Positions 55,114-64,000 of a stretch of 64,000 bases of DNA are shown here, one piece after another. The stretch comes from Dyella sp. RRB7. Lineage in GTDB: Bacteria > Pseudomonadota > Gammaproteobacteria > Xanthomonadales > Rhodanobacteraceae. The stretch's first letter is position 1, and each line of letters starts with the position of its first letter. The notes below the pieces were generated by a model. The model ran no database searches and was not told the origin of the DNA. It saw only the letters and a program-made list of their open reading frames with translations. Location: positions 620,001 to 684,000 of the forward strand of contig NZ_JAKWJS010000001.1 of NCBI RefSeq assembly GCF_022761115.1, written 5' to 3'. The translations under genes were made by a program, and so were the position numbers.

Positions 55114-56280
55114 TCAGCGTCCCGCCAATGCATCGACGATGTTCAGGCGCATCGCGCGCAGCGCCGGCAAGGTGCCCACCAGCAAACCGATGGCGATCAT
55201 CAGCACCACGCCCAGCAACCAGCTGTTGGCCCCCACGCTGGGCAGGTTCAGCATGCCGCCGCTGCCCGCGCTCACGACGGGAATGATCAAGGTCGCCAGC
55301 CCCAGCCCGATCACGCCACCGATCAACAGCAGCAACACGGACTCGGCGAGCACGATGGCCAGCACGGCATGATTGGAGAAACCGATGGTCTTGAGCACCG
55401 CCAGCTCGCTGGTGCGCTCGCGCACGGCCTGCATCATGGTGTTGCCCGAAAGCAGCAGCAGGGTGAAGAACACCGCGCCCATGATCGAGCCCACGATCAG
55501 GCCGATGTCGGCCAGCTGCTTCATCCAGTTGGCGGTGGCGGCTTGCTCGGTCTGCGTGCGTGTCTCGTGATCGGAGTTGGCCGAGATGGCGTCGATGGCC
55601 TTGGCCACCCGGTCGGCCTGGTTCACATCGGCCACTCGCGTTACATACCAGCCCACGGTGCCACGGTTGAACGGCGTGGTTTCGTCGAAATACTTCCAGT
55701 GCAGCAGCAACAGCTGGTCATAGAAGCCGCTGGTCTTCTTGTCCTTGGAATGCATGATGCCGACGACGTCGAAGGTCCAGTTCTTGCTGCCCTGGTGATT
55801 GGGGAAAATGGTCGACTGCAGGGGAATCTTGTCGCCCACTTTCCAGTTGAAGCGCTTGGCCAACGCCTCGCCGACCAGGATGCCGGTGCGCGTGTCGTCG
55901 AAGGCCTTGCGCTCGGCGGCACTCACTTCGATCTCCGGATACAGGTCGATGTAGTTCGGCTCCACCGCAAAGCTGAAGACCTGGTTGTGCGGATCCTGAT
56001 AGGCGCCGCCGAACCAGTTGGCATACGTCACCATCTTCACGCCCGGCACCTGGGCGATCTGCGCTTCCAGCGATTGCGGCAGGGTCTGGATGAAGGAGAG
56101 CCTGGAGCCGGTCTGCAGGCGTTGCGCACCATTGGCGCTCTGCCCCGCCTGGTTGAACGAGGTGCGCACGGCATCGAGCATGCCAAACAGCAGGAACGCG
56201 GCGATGATCGATATCAGGGTGAGTATCGTGCGGGCCTTGCGCCGGAACAGCGCGGCCCAGATGAGATGGAGATATTTCAT
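55114..56280 (-). CDS. FtsX/MacB-type ABC permease (first of pair)
   Basis: A 388-residue protein with an N-terminal helix after RRKARTIL, a MacB periplasmic domain and a C-terminal FtsX block ([37 protein letters not shown]). It lies ten bases after the ATPase gene and ten bases before the second permease. The two half-permeases probably form a heterodimer driven by the shared ATPase. Confidence 0.87.
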   Translation of the reverse strand: MKYLHLIWAALFRRKARTILTLISIIAAFLLFGMLDAVRTSFNQAGQSANGAQRLQTGSRLSFIQTLPQSLEAQIAQVPGVKMVTYANWFGGAYQDPHNQVFSFAVEPNYIDLYPEIEVSAAERKAFDDTRTGILVGEALAKRFNWKVGDKIPLQSTIFPNHQGSKNWTFDVVGIMHSKDKKTSGFYDQLLLLHWKYFDETTPFNRGTVGWYVTRVADVNQADRVAKAIDAISANSDHETRTQTEQAATANWMKQLADIGLIVGSIMGAVFFTLLLLSGNTMMQAVRERTSELAVLKTIGFSNHAVLAIVLAESVLLLLIGGVIGLGLATLIIPVVSAGSGGMLNLPSVGANSWLLGVVLMIAIGLLVGTLPALRAMRLNIVDALAGR

Positions 56281-56290
56281 CGTCGCATCC

Positions 56291-56977
56291 TCACGCCAGC
56301 GCCTGTTCGACCAGGGTGCCCTTGTCCAGATGCAGGGTGTGGTTGGCGTACTCGGCCGCCTTGGGATCGTGCGTGACCATCACGATGGTCTTGCCGTGTT
56401 CGCGATTGAGCACGCGCAACAGGCCCAGCACGTCTTCGGCGGACTGGCGATCCAGGTCGCCGGTGGGCTCGTCGCACACCAGCAGGGTCGGGTCGGAAAC
56501 GATCGCGCGGGCAATCGCCACACGCTGCTGCTGCCCGCCGGAAAGCTCGCTCGGCTTGTGCGAGGCGCGATCGGCCAGTCCCACCAGCTGCAGCGCGATG
56601 CCTGCATTCTTGCGCCGCTGCGCGGCCGAGAGCTTGGTCAGCAGCAATGGCAACTCGACGTTGCGCTGCGCCGACAGCATCGGCATCAGGTTGTAGAACT
56701 GGAACACGAAACCCACATGCGACGCGCGCCATTTCGCCAGCGCGCCGCCGCTGAGCTGGTCGAGCCGCTGGCCGGCCACGGTGATGCTGCCGCCGGTGGG
56801 CGTGTCCAGTCCGCCGATAAGGTTGAGCAGGGTGGTCTTGCCCGAGCCCGAGGGGCCCATCAGAGCGAGGAAATCGCCCTCGGCGATGTCCAGGTTGATG
56901 TGGTGCAGCACTTCCACTTTCTGCTTGCCGCGTTCGTACACCTTGGAGAGGTCGCGGGTTTCGATCAACGTGCCCAT
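56291..56977 (-). CDS. ABC transporter ATP-binding protein (MacB/LolD type)
   Basis: A 228-residue ATPase with Walker [11 protein letters not shown]-loop [10 protein letters not shown], signature [10 protein letters not shown], Walker [13 protein letters not shown] and switch [10 protein letters not shown]. It is the energy source for the paired permeases downstream. No ribosome site odder than usual is seen; the start fits the family length. Confidence 0.92.
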   Translation of the reverse strand: MGTLIETRDLSKVYERGKQKVEVLHHINLDIAEGDFLALMGPSGSGKTTLLNLIGGLDTPTGGSITVAGQRLDQLSGGALAKWRASHVGFVFQFYNLMPMLSAQRNVELPLLLTKLSAAQRRKNAGIALQLVGLADRASHKPSELSGGQQQRVAIARAIVSDPTLLVCDEPTGDLDRQSAEDVLGLLRVLNREHGKTIVMVTHDPKAAEYANHTLHLDKGTLVEQALA

Positions 56978-57055
56978 GCTTGTGCTCCCGAGTTGTTTGG
57001 CCTGGCATCGCCCATGGCGATGCGCCCGATCACGCGCTGCGGTTGGACCACCCGC

Positions 57056-58303
57056 TCATTCCTTTGGCTTGGCTGGCAGCGCCACGCGCATGCCGTCCTT
57101 CAGTTCCGCCGGTGGCGACACCACCACCGTATCGCCCGCTTCCACGCCCGCAGGCAGCAGGCGCAGTTCGCCCTGGCCCGATCCGGCCGGCGCCACCGTG
57201 CGTTGCTGCACCGTGTCGTCACGCAGCACGAACACCACCGCATGTCCATCGCGCTGCGCGATGGCGGACGCCGGCACCAGCACGCCTTGCGGTGCCTGCA
57301 CCGACGGCTGCGCCTGCTTCTGCTCCAGGAACGACACGCGCACGCCCATGTCCGGCACGATGCGTGCGTCCTTGTGCTCCAGCGCCACGCGTACCTTCAC
57401 CGTGGCCTTGCCACGGTCGGCCGCCGGCACGATGGCGATGACATGCGCGGGAATCTTCCAGTCCGGGTAAGCGTCCAGGATCGCCTCGGCGGGCATGTCC
57501 GGCTTCACGCGACCGATATAGGCCTCGTTGACGTCCACGTCCACTTCCAGCGAATCCATGTCGACGATGGTGCCCACGCCGGTACGGGTGAAACCGCCGC
57601 CGGCCGAGAACGGCGAGATGATTTCGCCGATCTGTGCGTCCTTGGTGGTGATGACGCCATCGAATGGCGCGCGGATCACGCAGTAGTCGAAGTTCACCTG
57701 GGCCTCCACCACCTGGGCGTCGTCCGATGCCGCGGTGCGTTGCTGCGAGACCAGCTGCGCGCGGGTGGTGTCGACCAGGGTGCGTGCCTGTTCGGCATCC
57801 TGCTGCGGCACCAGACCCTTGGCAGCCAGCGTTTCCTCGCGCACGGCGTCGCGCTGGTTCTGCGCCAGCTGGGCCTGGTACTGCGCCACCAGCGCGTGCG
57901 CCGCAGCGGCCTGGGTACGCGCCGCATCCAGCGCGGCCTTGTATTGCGCATCGTCGAGACGAGCCACGATCTGGCCCTTCTTGACGTGGTCGCCTTCCTC
58001 GATCAGCACCTCGGTCAGGGTGCCGGTGATCTGCGCCGACACCGTGGCCTGTCGCCGCGCGGTCACATAGCCGGTGGCCTGCAACACCGCGCCCGCGGCC
58101 GCGCTCGATGCTGCCGACTGCGCCTGCGCGGTCTGCACCTCGACCGCGCGCTTGCCCAGCAGCAGCCAGCCGCCCAGGCCCGCCAGCACCAGCAGCCCCA
58201 GGATGCCGCCGACGATCCATGGCCAACGGCCGGTGCCCTGGCCATGATCTTCGCGCTGGTGCTTCTCGATGCGCAGTTCCTTCAGTAGGTCCGCATTCGC
58301 CAC
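57056..58303 (-). CDS. HlyD-family membrane fusion protein
   Basis: About 415 residues. A cytoplasmic N-terminus (ADLLKELRIEKHQ) and one helix (WPWIVGGILGLLVLAGLGGWLLLG) are followed by lipoyl (VSAQITGTLTEVLIEEGDHVKKGQ), coiled-coil (about 125-215), second lipoyl (IRAPFDGVITTKDAQIGEI) and beta-barrel domains. It is the first gene of a four-gene exporter operon. The start is set at GTG 58303, five bases after GGGAG; ATG 58345 is a possible longer start. Confidence 0.86.
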   Translation of the reverse strand: MANADLLKELRIEKHQREDHGQGTGRWPWIVGGILGLLVLAGLGGWLLLGKRAVEVQTAQAQSAASSAAAGAVLQATGYVTARRQATVSAQITGTLTEVLIEEGDHVKKGQIVARLDDAQYKAALDAARTQAAAAHALVAQYQAQLAQNQRDAVREETLAAKGLVPQQDAEQARTLVDTTRAQLVSQQRTAASDDAQVVEAQVNFDYCVIRAPFDGVITTKDAQIGEIISPFSAGGGFTRTGVGTIVDMDSLEVDVDVNEAYIGRVKPDMPAEAILDAYPDWKIPAHVIAIVPAADRGKATVKVRVALEHKDARIVPDMGVRVSFLEQKQAQPSVQAPQGVLVPASAIAQRDGHAVVFVLRDDTVQQRTVAPAGSGQGELRLLPAGVEAGDTVVVSPPAELKDGMRVALPAKPKE

Positions 58304-58528
58304 ACTCACTCCCTGCCGGCCCCAGCCGGTTGCACGATGCATCACACGATGAAGGCGGGGCCATCCTGCGGCCAGAGCGCCCCATCAGCCATTGGCAGTG
58401 ACAGCTGTCACCTGGCCTCCCCAGCACAGGTCTGCAGCCCGGCCGGTTGTACTCGCACGCTCCGGCGGAAAAAAGCTGACGCGGCAAGTGACTGGCGCGC
58501 TTGGCCCCGGGTGCTAATCTTTCGCCCC

Positions 58529-59215
58529 ATGTCATACGCCATCACACCCCCCACTATCCCGAGCCTGCCGATCATCGGCAGCGAGCAGCGCTTTCCGGTC
58601 CGTCGCATCTTCTGCATCGGCCGCAACTACGCCGAACACGCCCGCGAAATGGGCGCCACGGTGGACAAGGACACGCCGCTGTTCTTCTGCAAGCCCGCCG
58701 ATGCCGTCGTTACCGATGGTGCCGACGTGCCCTATCCGCAGGCCACCAGCGATCTCCATCACGAGGTGGAAATGGTGGTGGCGCTGGGCTCCGGTGGCCG
58801 CGATGTAAGCGTGGAGCAGGCGGCCGGGCTCATCTGGGGCTACGGCGTCGGCCTGGACCTTACCCGCCGCGACCTGCAGGCGGTGGCCAAGGCCAAGAGC
58901 CACCCATGGGATGTCGCCAAGGCCTTCGACCACTCCGCACCGGTGTCCGCCCTGCGCCCCGCCAGCCAGGCCAAGCTCGATGCCGGCACCGCCCTGACGC
59001 TAAGCATCAACGGCGAGCTGCGCCAGCAGGGCCGGCTGGGCGACATGGTGCATGGCGTGGCCGAGGTCATCGCGATCCTCTCCACCCTGTTCGAGCTGAA
59101 GGCGGGCGACCTGATCTTCACCGGTACGCCGGCAGGTGTTTCGGCGCTGCACCGCGGCGACCGCTTCCATGCCGAACTGGCCGGGGTGGCGACGCTGGAC
59201 GGCCGCGTCGCCTGA
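58529..59215 (+). CDS. Fumarylacetoacetate hydrolase-family protein
   Basis: A 228-residue single-domain FAH enzyme. The metal-binding E-x-E (Glu79 and Glu81 in [10 protein letters not shown]) and the Asp in [14 protein letters not shown] are present, as is the conserved GRNYAEHA near the start and [12 protein letters not shown] near the end. The group includes fumarylpyruvate hydrolase and oxaloacetate decarboxylase/tautomerase activities; the sequence alone cannot decide between them. The frame is open further upstream but the family N-terminus begins at ATG 58529. Confidence 0.9.
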   Translation: MSYAITPPTIPSLPIIGSEQRFPVRRIFCIGRNYAEHAREMGATVDKDTPLFFCKPADAVVTDGADVPYPQATSDLHHEVEMVVALGSGGRDVSVEQAAGLIWGYGVGLDLTRRDLQAVAKAKSHPWDVAKAFDHSAPVSALRPASQAKLDAGTALTLSINGELRQQGRLGDMVHGVAEVIAILSTLFELKAGDLIFTGTPAGVSALHRGDRFHAELAGVATLDGRVA

Positions 59216-59306
59216 TCCCGCGAAGACCTTGCGGACACGTCCGCCTGTCGCGTTCGGGCCAAGCTGCGTTAGAGTTCCACCGCCATCCAGCCTAAGGGAG
59301 AGAAGC

Positions 59307-59717
59307 GTGAGCATCCTCAAAGAGTTCAAAGAATTTGCCATGCGTGGCAACGTGATCGATCTGGCCGTCGGTGTGGTCATCGGCGGCGCATTCGGCAAGA
59401 TCGTCACTTCGCTGGTGGACCAGATCATCATGCCGCCCATCGGCCTGCTCACCGGCGGCATCGATTTCTCGCAGAAGAAGTGGGTGCTCAAGGCGGCCGA
59501 CAACAGCGACCCGGCGCACAAGGTGGCCGAGGTGGCGATTGGCTATGGCACCTTCATCAACACGTTGATCCAGTTCCTCATCATCGCGTTCGCCATCTTC
59601 CTGGTGGTCAAGGCGATCAACAAGCTCACCCGTCGCCAGGAGGCCGCGCCCGCACCGCCGCCGGCTGACGTGGTGCTGCTCACCGAGATCCGCGACCTGC
59701 TCAAGTCCAAGCCGTAA
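59307..59717 (+). CDS. mscL: Large-conductance mechanosensitive channel
   Basis: A 136-residue membrane protein, the usual MscL size. The N-terminal amphipathic helix and pore helix ([28 protein letters not shown]) are diagnostic. A periplasmic loop, a second helix ([19 protein letters not shown]) and a C-terminal helical bundle segment ([12 protein letters not shown]) follow. It opens under membrane tension during osmotic downshock. The start is GTG 59307, with AAGGGAGAG in front. Confidence 0.97.
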   Translation: MSILKEFKEFAMRGNVIDLAVGVVIGGAFGKIVTSLVDQIIMPPIGLLTGGIDFSQKKWVLKAADNSDPAHKVAEVAIGYGTFINTLIQFLIIAFAIFLVVKAINKLTRRQEAAPAPPPADVVLLTEIRDLLKSKP

Positions 59718-59727
59718 TCCGCCATCC

Positions 59728-59757
59728 ACGAGTGCGCCGCGCGCGTGGCGCCCTCGT
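59728..59757 (+). terminator. Stem-loop after mscL without T-run
   Basis: ACGAG-T-GCGCC pairs with GGCGC-C-CTCGT around an eight-base loop, ten bases after the mscL stop. It has one internal mismatch and no T-run, so termination by itself is doubtful. Confidence 0.4.
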
Positions 59758-59837
59758 ATCTCCCCTCCCGTGACTTCTGACCTAAGCGCATTCCCCTGGG
59801 CACGCGATAATCGCGGTTTCCGCCCAAGGAGTCTTCC

Positions 59838-61277
59838 ATGCGCCGCCTGCCGCTTTCCCTGCTCACCGCGAGCCTGATGCTCGCCATCGGCACCGCACAA
59901 GCCACCAGCCAGACCAGCATTCCCGCGGCGGCCGTAAAGACGGCCGAACAGTTGCGCGACAAGGCGATGAATGACGACACCGGCTACCAGATCGTCGAAT
60001 CGCTGACGACGGAAGTGGGCCCGCGCCTGGCCGGCAGCCCGGCGGACCAGCGCGGCCGCGAATGGGCCATCGCCAAGTTCAAGGCACTGGGCTTCGACAA
60101 GGTCTATACCGAACAGGTGAGTTATCCGCTGTGGGAACGCCGCAGCGAGCACGCCGAGATCGTCGCGCCGTTCCCGCAGCCGCTGGACCTGATCGCGCTG
60201 GGCTACTCGGCCGGTACGCCCAAGGGCGGCCTCACCGCCCAGGTAGTGAAGTTCGACAGCCTGGAGGCGTTGAAGAAGGCTGACCCGGCCAGCGTCAAGG
60301 GCAAGATCGTCTATATCGACGCACGCATGCAGCGCCACAAGGACGGCCATGACTACGGCATGGGCTCGGCCATTCGCATGGGCGGCCCGGTGATCGCCGC
60401 CAAGCTGGGCGCGGCGGCCTTCCTGCTGCGCTCGGCCGGCACCGACGCCAACAGCCGCACGCCGCATACCGGTGTCACCGGCTTCAAGGACCCGAAGGAG
60501 GCCATCCCGGCGGCTGCCCTGTCCAACCCGGATGCCGACCAGCTGTCGCGCGTGCTGGCTTATGGCAAGCCGGTGAGCATCAAGCTCGAACTCGATTGCG
60601 GTATCACCGGCACCTATACCGGCGCCAACGTGATCGGCGAATTCACCGGCAGAAAGTATCCGGACCAGGTGGTGGCCATTGGCGGCCATCTCGATTCGTG
60701 GGACCCGGGCACGGGCGCCATCGATGACGGCGCAGGCGTGGCCATCGCCATGGCCGCGGGCAAGCTGATCGGCGAACTGCCGCAACGCCCGGACCGCACC
60801 ATCCGCGTCATCGCCTTCGCCAACGAAGAGATGGGCCTGTGGGGTGGACGCGCCTATGCGGACAAGCACGCCGCCGAAGTGGGCAAGTTCCAGCTCGGCA
60901 CGGAATCGGACTTCGGCGCGCGCAAGGTGTGGCGCATGAGCGCCAGCGTGAAGCCGGAGGCACGTGGCGCCATCGAACAGATCGCGCAGGTGCTGTCGCC
61001 AATCGGCGTGGCCTATGACGCCGCCATGCCTGGCGGCGGCGGTTCGGACCTGTCGCAGATGCATGCCAAGGGCATGGCGGCGCTGTCGCTGACCCAGGAC
61101 GGCACCGACTACTTCGACTATCACCACAACGCCAACGACACGCTGGACAAGATCGATCCGAAGGAGCTGGCGCAGAACGTGGCCGTGTATGCGGCGTTCT
61201 CGTACATGGCCGCCCAGGCCAACGGCGATTTCGGCTCGGCACCGGGCGCATTTGCGAAGGACGGCGCGGAAGACTGA
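59838..61277 (+). CDS. Secreted M28-family zinc metallopeptidase
   Basis: A 479-residue peptidase with a signal peptide (LPLSLLTASLMLAIGTAQA). A PA-like insert (residues about 120-230) precedes or is inserted in the M28 catalytic domain. Zinc-site residues are visible: His284 in GGHLDSWDPG, the bridging Asp296 in AIDDGAG, catalytic Glu330 and Glu331 in ANEEMG, Asp358 in ESDFGA and a His in DYHHNANDTLDKI. It resembles carboxypeptidase Q/aminopeptidase members and probably acts in the periplasm or outside the cell. A GATAAT at 59806-59811 may be its -10 box. Confidence 0.92.
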   Translation: MRRLPLSLLTASLMLAIGTAQATSQTSIPAAAVKTAEQLRDKAMNDDTGYQIVESLTTEVGPRLAGSPADQRGREWAIAKFKALGFDKVYTEQVSYPLWERRSEHAEIVAPFPQPLDLIALGYSAGTPKGGLTAQVVKFDSLEALKKADPASVKGKIVYIDARMQRHKDGHDYGMGSAIRMGGPVIAAKLGAAAFLLRSAGTDANSRTPHTGVTGFKDPKEAIPAAALSNPDADQLSRVLAYGKPVSIKLELDCGITGTYTGANVIGEFTGRKYPDQVVAIGGHLDSWDPGTGAIDDGAGVAIAMAAGKLIGELPQRPDRTIRVIAFANEEMGLWGGRAYADKHAAEVGKFQLGTESDFGARKVWRMSASVKPEARGAIEQIAQVLSPIGVAYDAAMPGGGGSDLSQMHAKGMAALSLTQDGTDYFDYHHNANDTLDKIDPKELAQNVAVYAAFSYMAAQANGDFGSAPGAFAKDGAED

Positions 61278-61300
61278 TAGCGCCCTACGCTCCAAGCCAA

Positions 61301-61325
61301 AGGGCGGCCAGCTGGCCGCCCTTTT
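61301..61325 (+). terminator. Intrinsic terminator after the M28 peptidase
   Basis: GGGCGGCCAGCTGGCCGCCC is a perfect 20-base palindrome followed by TTTTC, 24 bases after the stop codon. On the minus strand it is followed by TTTGG, so it may also serve the convergent marR gene. Confidence 0.85.
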
Positions 61326-61356
61326 CGTTTCAACCCTGCAGCGATTCGTCAGCGCA

Positions 61357-61821
61357 TCAGGACTCGGCTTCGTCCGGCGCGTTGCCTTGGTCGAGCGCCT
61401 GCAGGTTTTCCTTCATGCGGTTGATCACGTCCAGCGCCTGCTGCAGCTCGGGCACGGTGATGCCCTGGGTGGCGTCCTTGCGCAGGCCCTGGGCGATCAG
61501 CTCCATATCGGCGATCACCGCGCGCGCCTGGTCGGTCACGTACAACCGCCAGGCGCGACGATCCTTCGGATCGGGCCGACGCTCGACAAAGCCGGCTGCC
61601 TGCAGGCGGTCGATCACCCGCCCCACGGCGATGGGCTCCATCTCCAGCAGCTCGGCCAGCTCGGTCTGGCGCAGCCCCTCGCGGTAATACAGCATCTTGG
61701 TGGCCCGCCATTGCGCGCGGGTCAACCCGAATTTCACGGCGCGTCTGTCGAAGTGCTTGCGGAACAGCAAGGTCACATCGTTGAGCAGATAGCCAAAGGA
61801 AATGTCTTCCGCCTTAGTCAT
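61357..61821 (-). CDS. MarR-family transcriptional regulator
   Basis: A 154-residue winged-helix regulator. The HTH reads LRQTELAELLEMEPIAVGRVIDRLQAAG, and the wing contains DPKDRRAWRLYVT. Flanking helices at both ends form the dimer interface. It is divergent from the macro-domain gene, with 67 bases between the starts, and may regulate it as well as itself. The ligand is unknown. Confidence 0.9.
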   Translation of the reverse strand: MTKAEDISFGYLLNDVTLLFRKHFDRRAVKFGLTRAQWRATKMLYYREGLRQTELAELLEMEPIAVGRVIDRLQAAGFVERRPDPKDRRAWRLYVTDQARAVIADMELIAQGLRKDATQGITVPELQQALDVINRMKENLQALDQGNAPDEAES

Positions 61822-61888
61822 AGATGTGCAGTCGGTCCGCGCAAGCCAGGAATAGGATCAAGCATATGTCGCAAAATCTCACGAAGCC

Positions 61889-62413
61889 ATGTCCATCGAA
61901 ATCGTCATTGCCGACATCACTCAGTTGAACACGGATGCCATCGTCAACGCCGCCAACCCCAGCCTGCTCGGCGGCGGCGGCGTGGATGGCGCCATCCATC
62001 GTGCCGCGGGCCCGGAACTAATGGAAGCCTGCCGCGCCCTGCCGCAGGTACGCCTGGGCGTGCGCTGTCCCACTGGCGAGGCACGCATCACCCCGGGCTT
62101 CCGGCTTCCGGCCCGCTACATCATCCATGCCGTGGGCCCTGTCTGGCACGGCGGCACGCATGACGAACCCACCCTGCTCGCCGGCTGCTACCGGCATAGC
62201 ATGACACTGGCGATCAAGCATGGGGTGGACTCCATCGCTTTTCCCGCCATCAGCTGCGGTGTCTATGGCTACCCGCCCGAACTCGCCGCGCCGGTGGCGC
62301 TGCGCAGCCTGCGCGACGCGCAACGGCCAGGGGCTCCGCTGCATGTCGTGTTGTGCTGCTTCGGCGAGGCCATGGCCGCGATCTGGCAGAACGCGCTCAA
62401 TGATGCAGCTTGA
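61889..62413 (+). CDS. Macro-domain protein, likely O-acetyl-ADP-ribose deacetylase
   Basis: A 174-residue single macro domain like E. coli YmdB. The ADP-ribose-binding loops are clear: [33 protein letters not shown], the catalytic-type Asp in VDGAIH, and [13 protein letters not shown]. It should hydrolyse O-acetyl-ADP-ribose or remove mono-ADP-ribose in the cytoplasm. The 3' end overlaps the convergent BatD-family gene by 17 bases. Confidence 0.93.
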   Translation: MSIEIVIADITQLNTDAIVNAANPSLLGGGGVDGAIHRAAGPELMEACRALPQVRLGVRCPTGEARITPGFRLPARYIIHAVGPVWHGGTHDEPTLLAGCYRHSMTLAIKHGVDSIAFPAISCGVYGYPPELAAPVALRSLRDAQRPGAPLHVVLCCFGEAMAAIWQNALNDAA

Positions 62414-64000
62414 ACGGGTACAACGGTGGCAGGGGTGACGGGTTCGGCTCGCCGTCCTGCGGTCGCCAGGCAAAGCCATCGCGGAACGCGGCCGCCAGCT
62501 GTTCGCCCAGGCCAGACTGATGCTGCCCCGCATAGTGCTGGCGCTGCAACGCGGCAATCGCCTCGCACTGCGGCGCCGATGCCAATGCACGGGACAGCTC
62601 ACCCAGATTCTGCAAGGCGGGCCGCTCGCTCCGTGCCCAGGCAAGCAGCGCGGCGGCCTGCCTTGCCGTGTCATCGCTCCTCTCTGCGGCAAGGAAAGCG
62701 GCGCGCAGCTGCGAGGGTGACGTGGTGCCTGGCTCCTTGCCCGCCGGGGGCGCCGCAACACGTGCGCCACGTCGACGCCAGCCGAACCACGCTGCCACGC
62801 TGATCACCCACAGGGCCAGGCTGCCCAGCGCCAGCCAGCGCCAGGGAATGCCCGGGGCGGCCACTCGGACGCTGGGGGAAGCGGTGGACGGCACCGTATT
62901 CGTCACGGGCGCGGGTGCGGCGGATACCTGGGCAGGCGTTACCGCCGCCGCGCCGATGGCGGGCAATACATGGAAGCTCTGCGCAGGAATGCGGGCAACT
63001 TCCATGCGGTCGGTCACCACGTTCCACCAGGTCAGCGTGGTTTCCGGAATGGTCAGCGTGCCGGCACGGCTGGGCACGATGGCAAAACCTTGCTGGCGAC
63101 GCCCGACCAGCCATTGGCCATCCACGCGGGTGCCATTGACCGGCTTGTCCGGGTAGACGGTGGCGCCATCAAGCGTCGGCAGGCTGAGTGCCGGCAATGC
63201 TTCATACGGCAAACCGGTGGCCTGTACGCTCATCACCACGTTGAGCGCCTGGCCCACGCGCAGATCGCCCGATGCCGGGCCACCATCGAGACTCAGCGTC
63301 AGCTCGCGTGCCGGCAGCCATGCAGTGCGGGCTGCCTGCGCAGGTGCCGGGCGCACATCGATGGATACCGCGGGCGAGGATGCCGACACCGGCGTGGCGC
63401 TGCCGAAGAAGGCATCGGGGTCGTTCATGTCGACCATGTCGCCCTGGAACGCCACCGGTGGAATCTCCAGGTGGCCTTCGCGCTGCGGCATGAGCGCGTA
63501 GCGACGTTCGATCACGTTGTAGCGGCGTCCGCCACGCTCGGCCTGGTAGTTGATCTCATCGCCCAGGCGATGCACGTCGACGCCAGCCAGTTGCGGATCT
63601 TCCAGCGCGCCATTGGTGAGGTTGGCAGCGAAATAGAGACGCTCGGTGTAGACCAGCTGCTGCCCGACATAGCCGCTGGCCGGCTCGACGGTCGCATCCA
63701 CGAAGACGTCTTTACGTCCGGCGGCCGATGCCTTGGGATCGGGCGCCACCACTTCGAGTTGCAACGGCTGCGTCACGCCACCCGCAAACGACAATGGCGG
63801 AATGATCAGCGTGCCCATATGCAGCGGCCGCAAGGCCACGCCGATGGTCAGCTGGGCCGAACGGCTGCCATTGATGATGCTGATGCTGGTGTTGCTCGAC
63901 GTGCCGAGTACGGCGAAGTCCTTCGACAGCGCGCCAAGGTCCGGCGCGGCGGCCATGCCGCCGCCGTTCACGCGCAGGTTCAAGGTCACTGTCTCGCCCA
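62397..64000 (-). CDS. BatD/oxygen-tolerance family protein (5' end outside window)
   Basis: The frame runs off the right edge; about 534 residues are visible. They contain beta-rich Ig-like repeats ([40 protein letters not shown]), one membrane helix ([22 protein letters not shown]) and a cytoplasmic helical domain. This matches BatD, a protein of the Bacteroides-aerotolerance-type operon usually next to MoxR and von Willebrand (BatA/BatB) genes. Those neighbours would lie beyond the window. The molecular role is not settled. Confidence 0.83.
   Translation of the reverse strand, partial: GETVTLNLRVNGGGMAAAPDLGALSKDFAVLGTSSNTSISIINGSRSAQLTIGVALRPLHMGTLIIPPLSFAGGVTQPLQLEVVAPDPKASAAGRKDVFVDATVEPASGYVGQQLVYTERLYFAANLTNGALEDPQLAGVDVHRLGDEINYQAERGGRRYNVIERRYALMPQREGHLEIPPVAFQGDMVDMNDPDAFFGSATPVSASSPAVSIDVRPAPAQAARTAWLPARELTLSLDGGPASGDLRVGQALNVVMSVQATGLPYEALPALSLPTLDGATVYPDKPVNGTRVDGQWLVGRRQQGFAIVPSRAGTLTIPETTLTWWNVVTDRMEVARIPAQSFHVLPAIGAAAVTPAQVSAAPAPVTNTVPSTASPSVRVAAPGIPWRWLALGSLALWVISVAAWFGWRRRGARVAAPPAGKEPGTTSPSQLRAAFLAAERSDDTARQAAALLAWARSERPALQNLGELSRALASAPQCEAIAALQRQHYAGQHQSGLGEQLAAAFRDGFAWRPQDGEPNPSPLPPLYPFKLHH

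Noticed and set aside
56018-58288. Plus-strand open frame of 756 codons across the second exporter operon
   Set aside because: It spans three genuine minus-strand genes and their gaps and contains no motif.
59292-61295. Minus-strand open frame of 667 codons opposite mscL and the M28 peptidase
   Set aside because: Both sense genes are firmly identified; the antisense frame is a GC-codon artefact.

Overview
The window is GC-rich DNA from a gammaproteobacterium, most likely of the Xanthomonadales (Rhodanobacteraceae type, for example Dyella, Luteibacter or Rhodanobacter). This rests on the gene families, the gene order (thiS-thiG-trmB, ahcY with an SAH riboswitch, cbb3 oxidase cluster) and start-stop overlaps of the ATGA kind throughout; no rRNA gene is present to settle it. 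Both ends cut through genes: uup on the left and a BatD-family gene on the right. I see no insertion sequence, prophage or CRISPR array.

Left part (1-13 kb): the 3' end of uup; a five-gene minus-strand operon coding for a membrane fusion protein, an ABC ATPase, a duplicated FtsX-type permease, an NtrC-like regulator and an NtrY-like sensor kinase; PEP carboxylase (ppc); and ahcY, preceded by a -10 box and an SAH riboswitch and followed by an intrinsic terminator. From 13 to 22 kb all genes are on the minus strand and make a full high-affinity respiratory oxidase: ccoNOQP, an unnamed small membrane protein, ccoGHIS and a SafE-like membrane protein, with an ANR/FNR box upstream of ccoN. The cluster sits between ahcY and metF, two genes of the methyl cycle. 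metF has its own promoter overlapped by an inverted repeat.

Middle (22-35 kb): metF, a DUF4124 secreted protein, ilvE, an OmpR-family two-component system, a small secreted protein of unknown function, rimK-rimB, tRNA-Gly(CCC), a large FecR/DUF6600 secreted protein, thiS-thiG, a paired-hairpin repeat, trmB and an SLC13-type transporter with TrkA-C domains.

The most unusual part is 35-51 kb, a two-armed exopolysaccharide locus. The minus-strand arm runs LMW tyrosine phosphatase (Wzb/Etp), tyrosine autokinase (Wzc/Etk), initiating sugar-phosphate transferase, TagD-type glycerol-3-phosphate cytidylyltransferase, Wzx-like flippase, TagB/TagF-type glycerophosphotransferase, one GT4 glycosyltransferase, a Wzy-like membrane protein and a variant PAP2 phosphatase. 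The plus-strand arm runs a GfcA/YjbE-like small protein, Wza, and GfcB, GfcC and GfcD/YjbH homologues. Together they resemble a group-4-capsule secretion system combined with genes for making and transferring glycerol phosphate. The inferred product is a short-repeat, glycerol-phosphate-bearing exopolysaccharide.

Right part (51-64 kb): a Rieske protein, a small membrane protein, an Ada-like HTH/alkyltransferase fusion, an EamA exporter, a second MacAB-like ABC export operon, an FAA-hydrolase-family enzyme, mscL, an M28 peptidase, a MarR regulator divergent from a macro-domain protein, and the BatD-family gene. Several neighbouring genes overlap at their 3' ends, so the genome is tightly packed.
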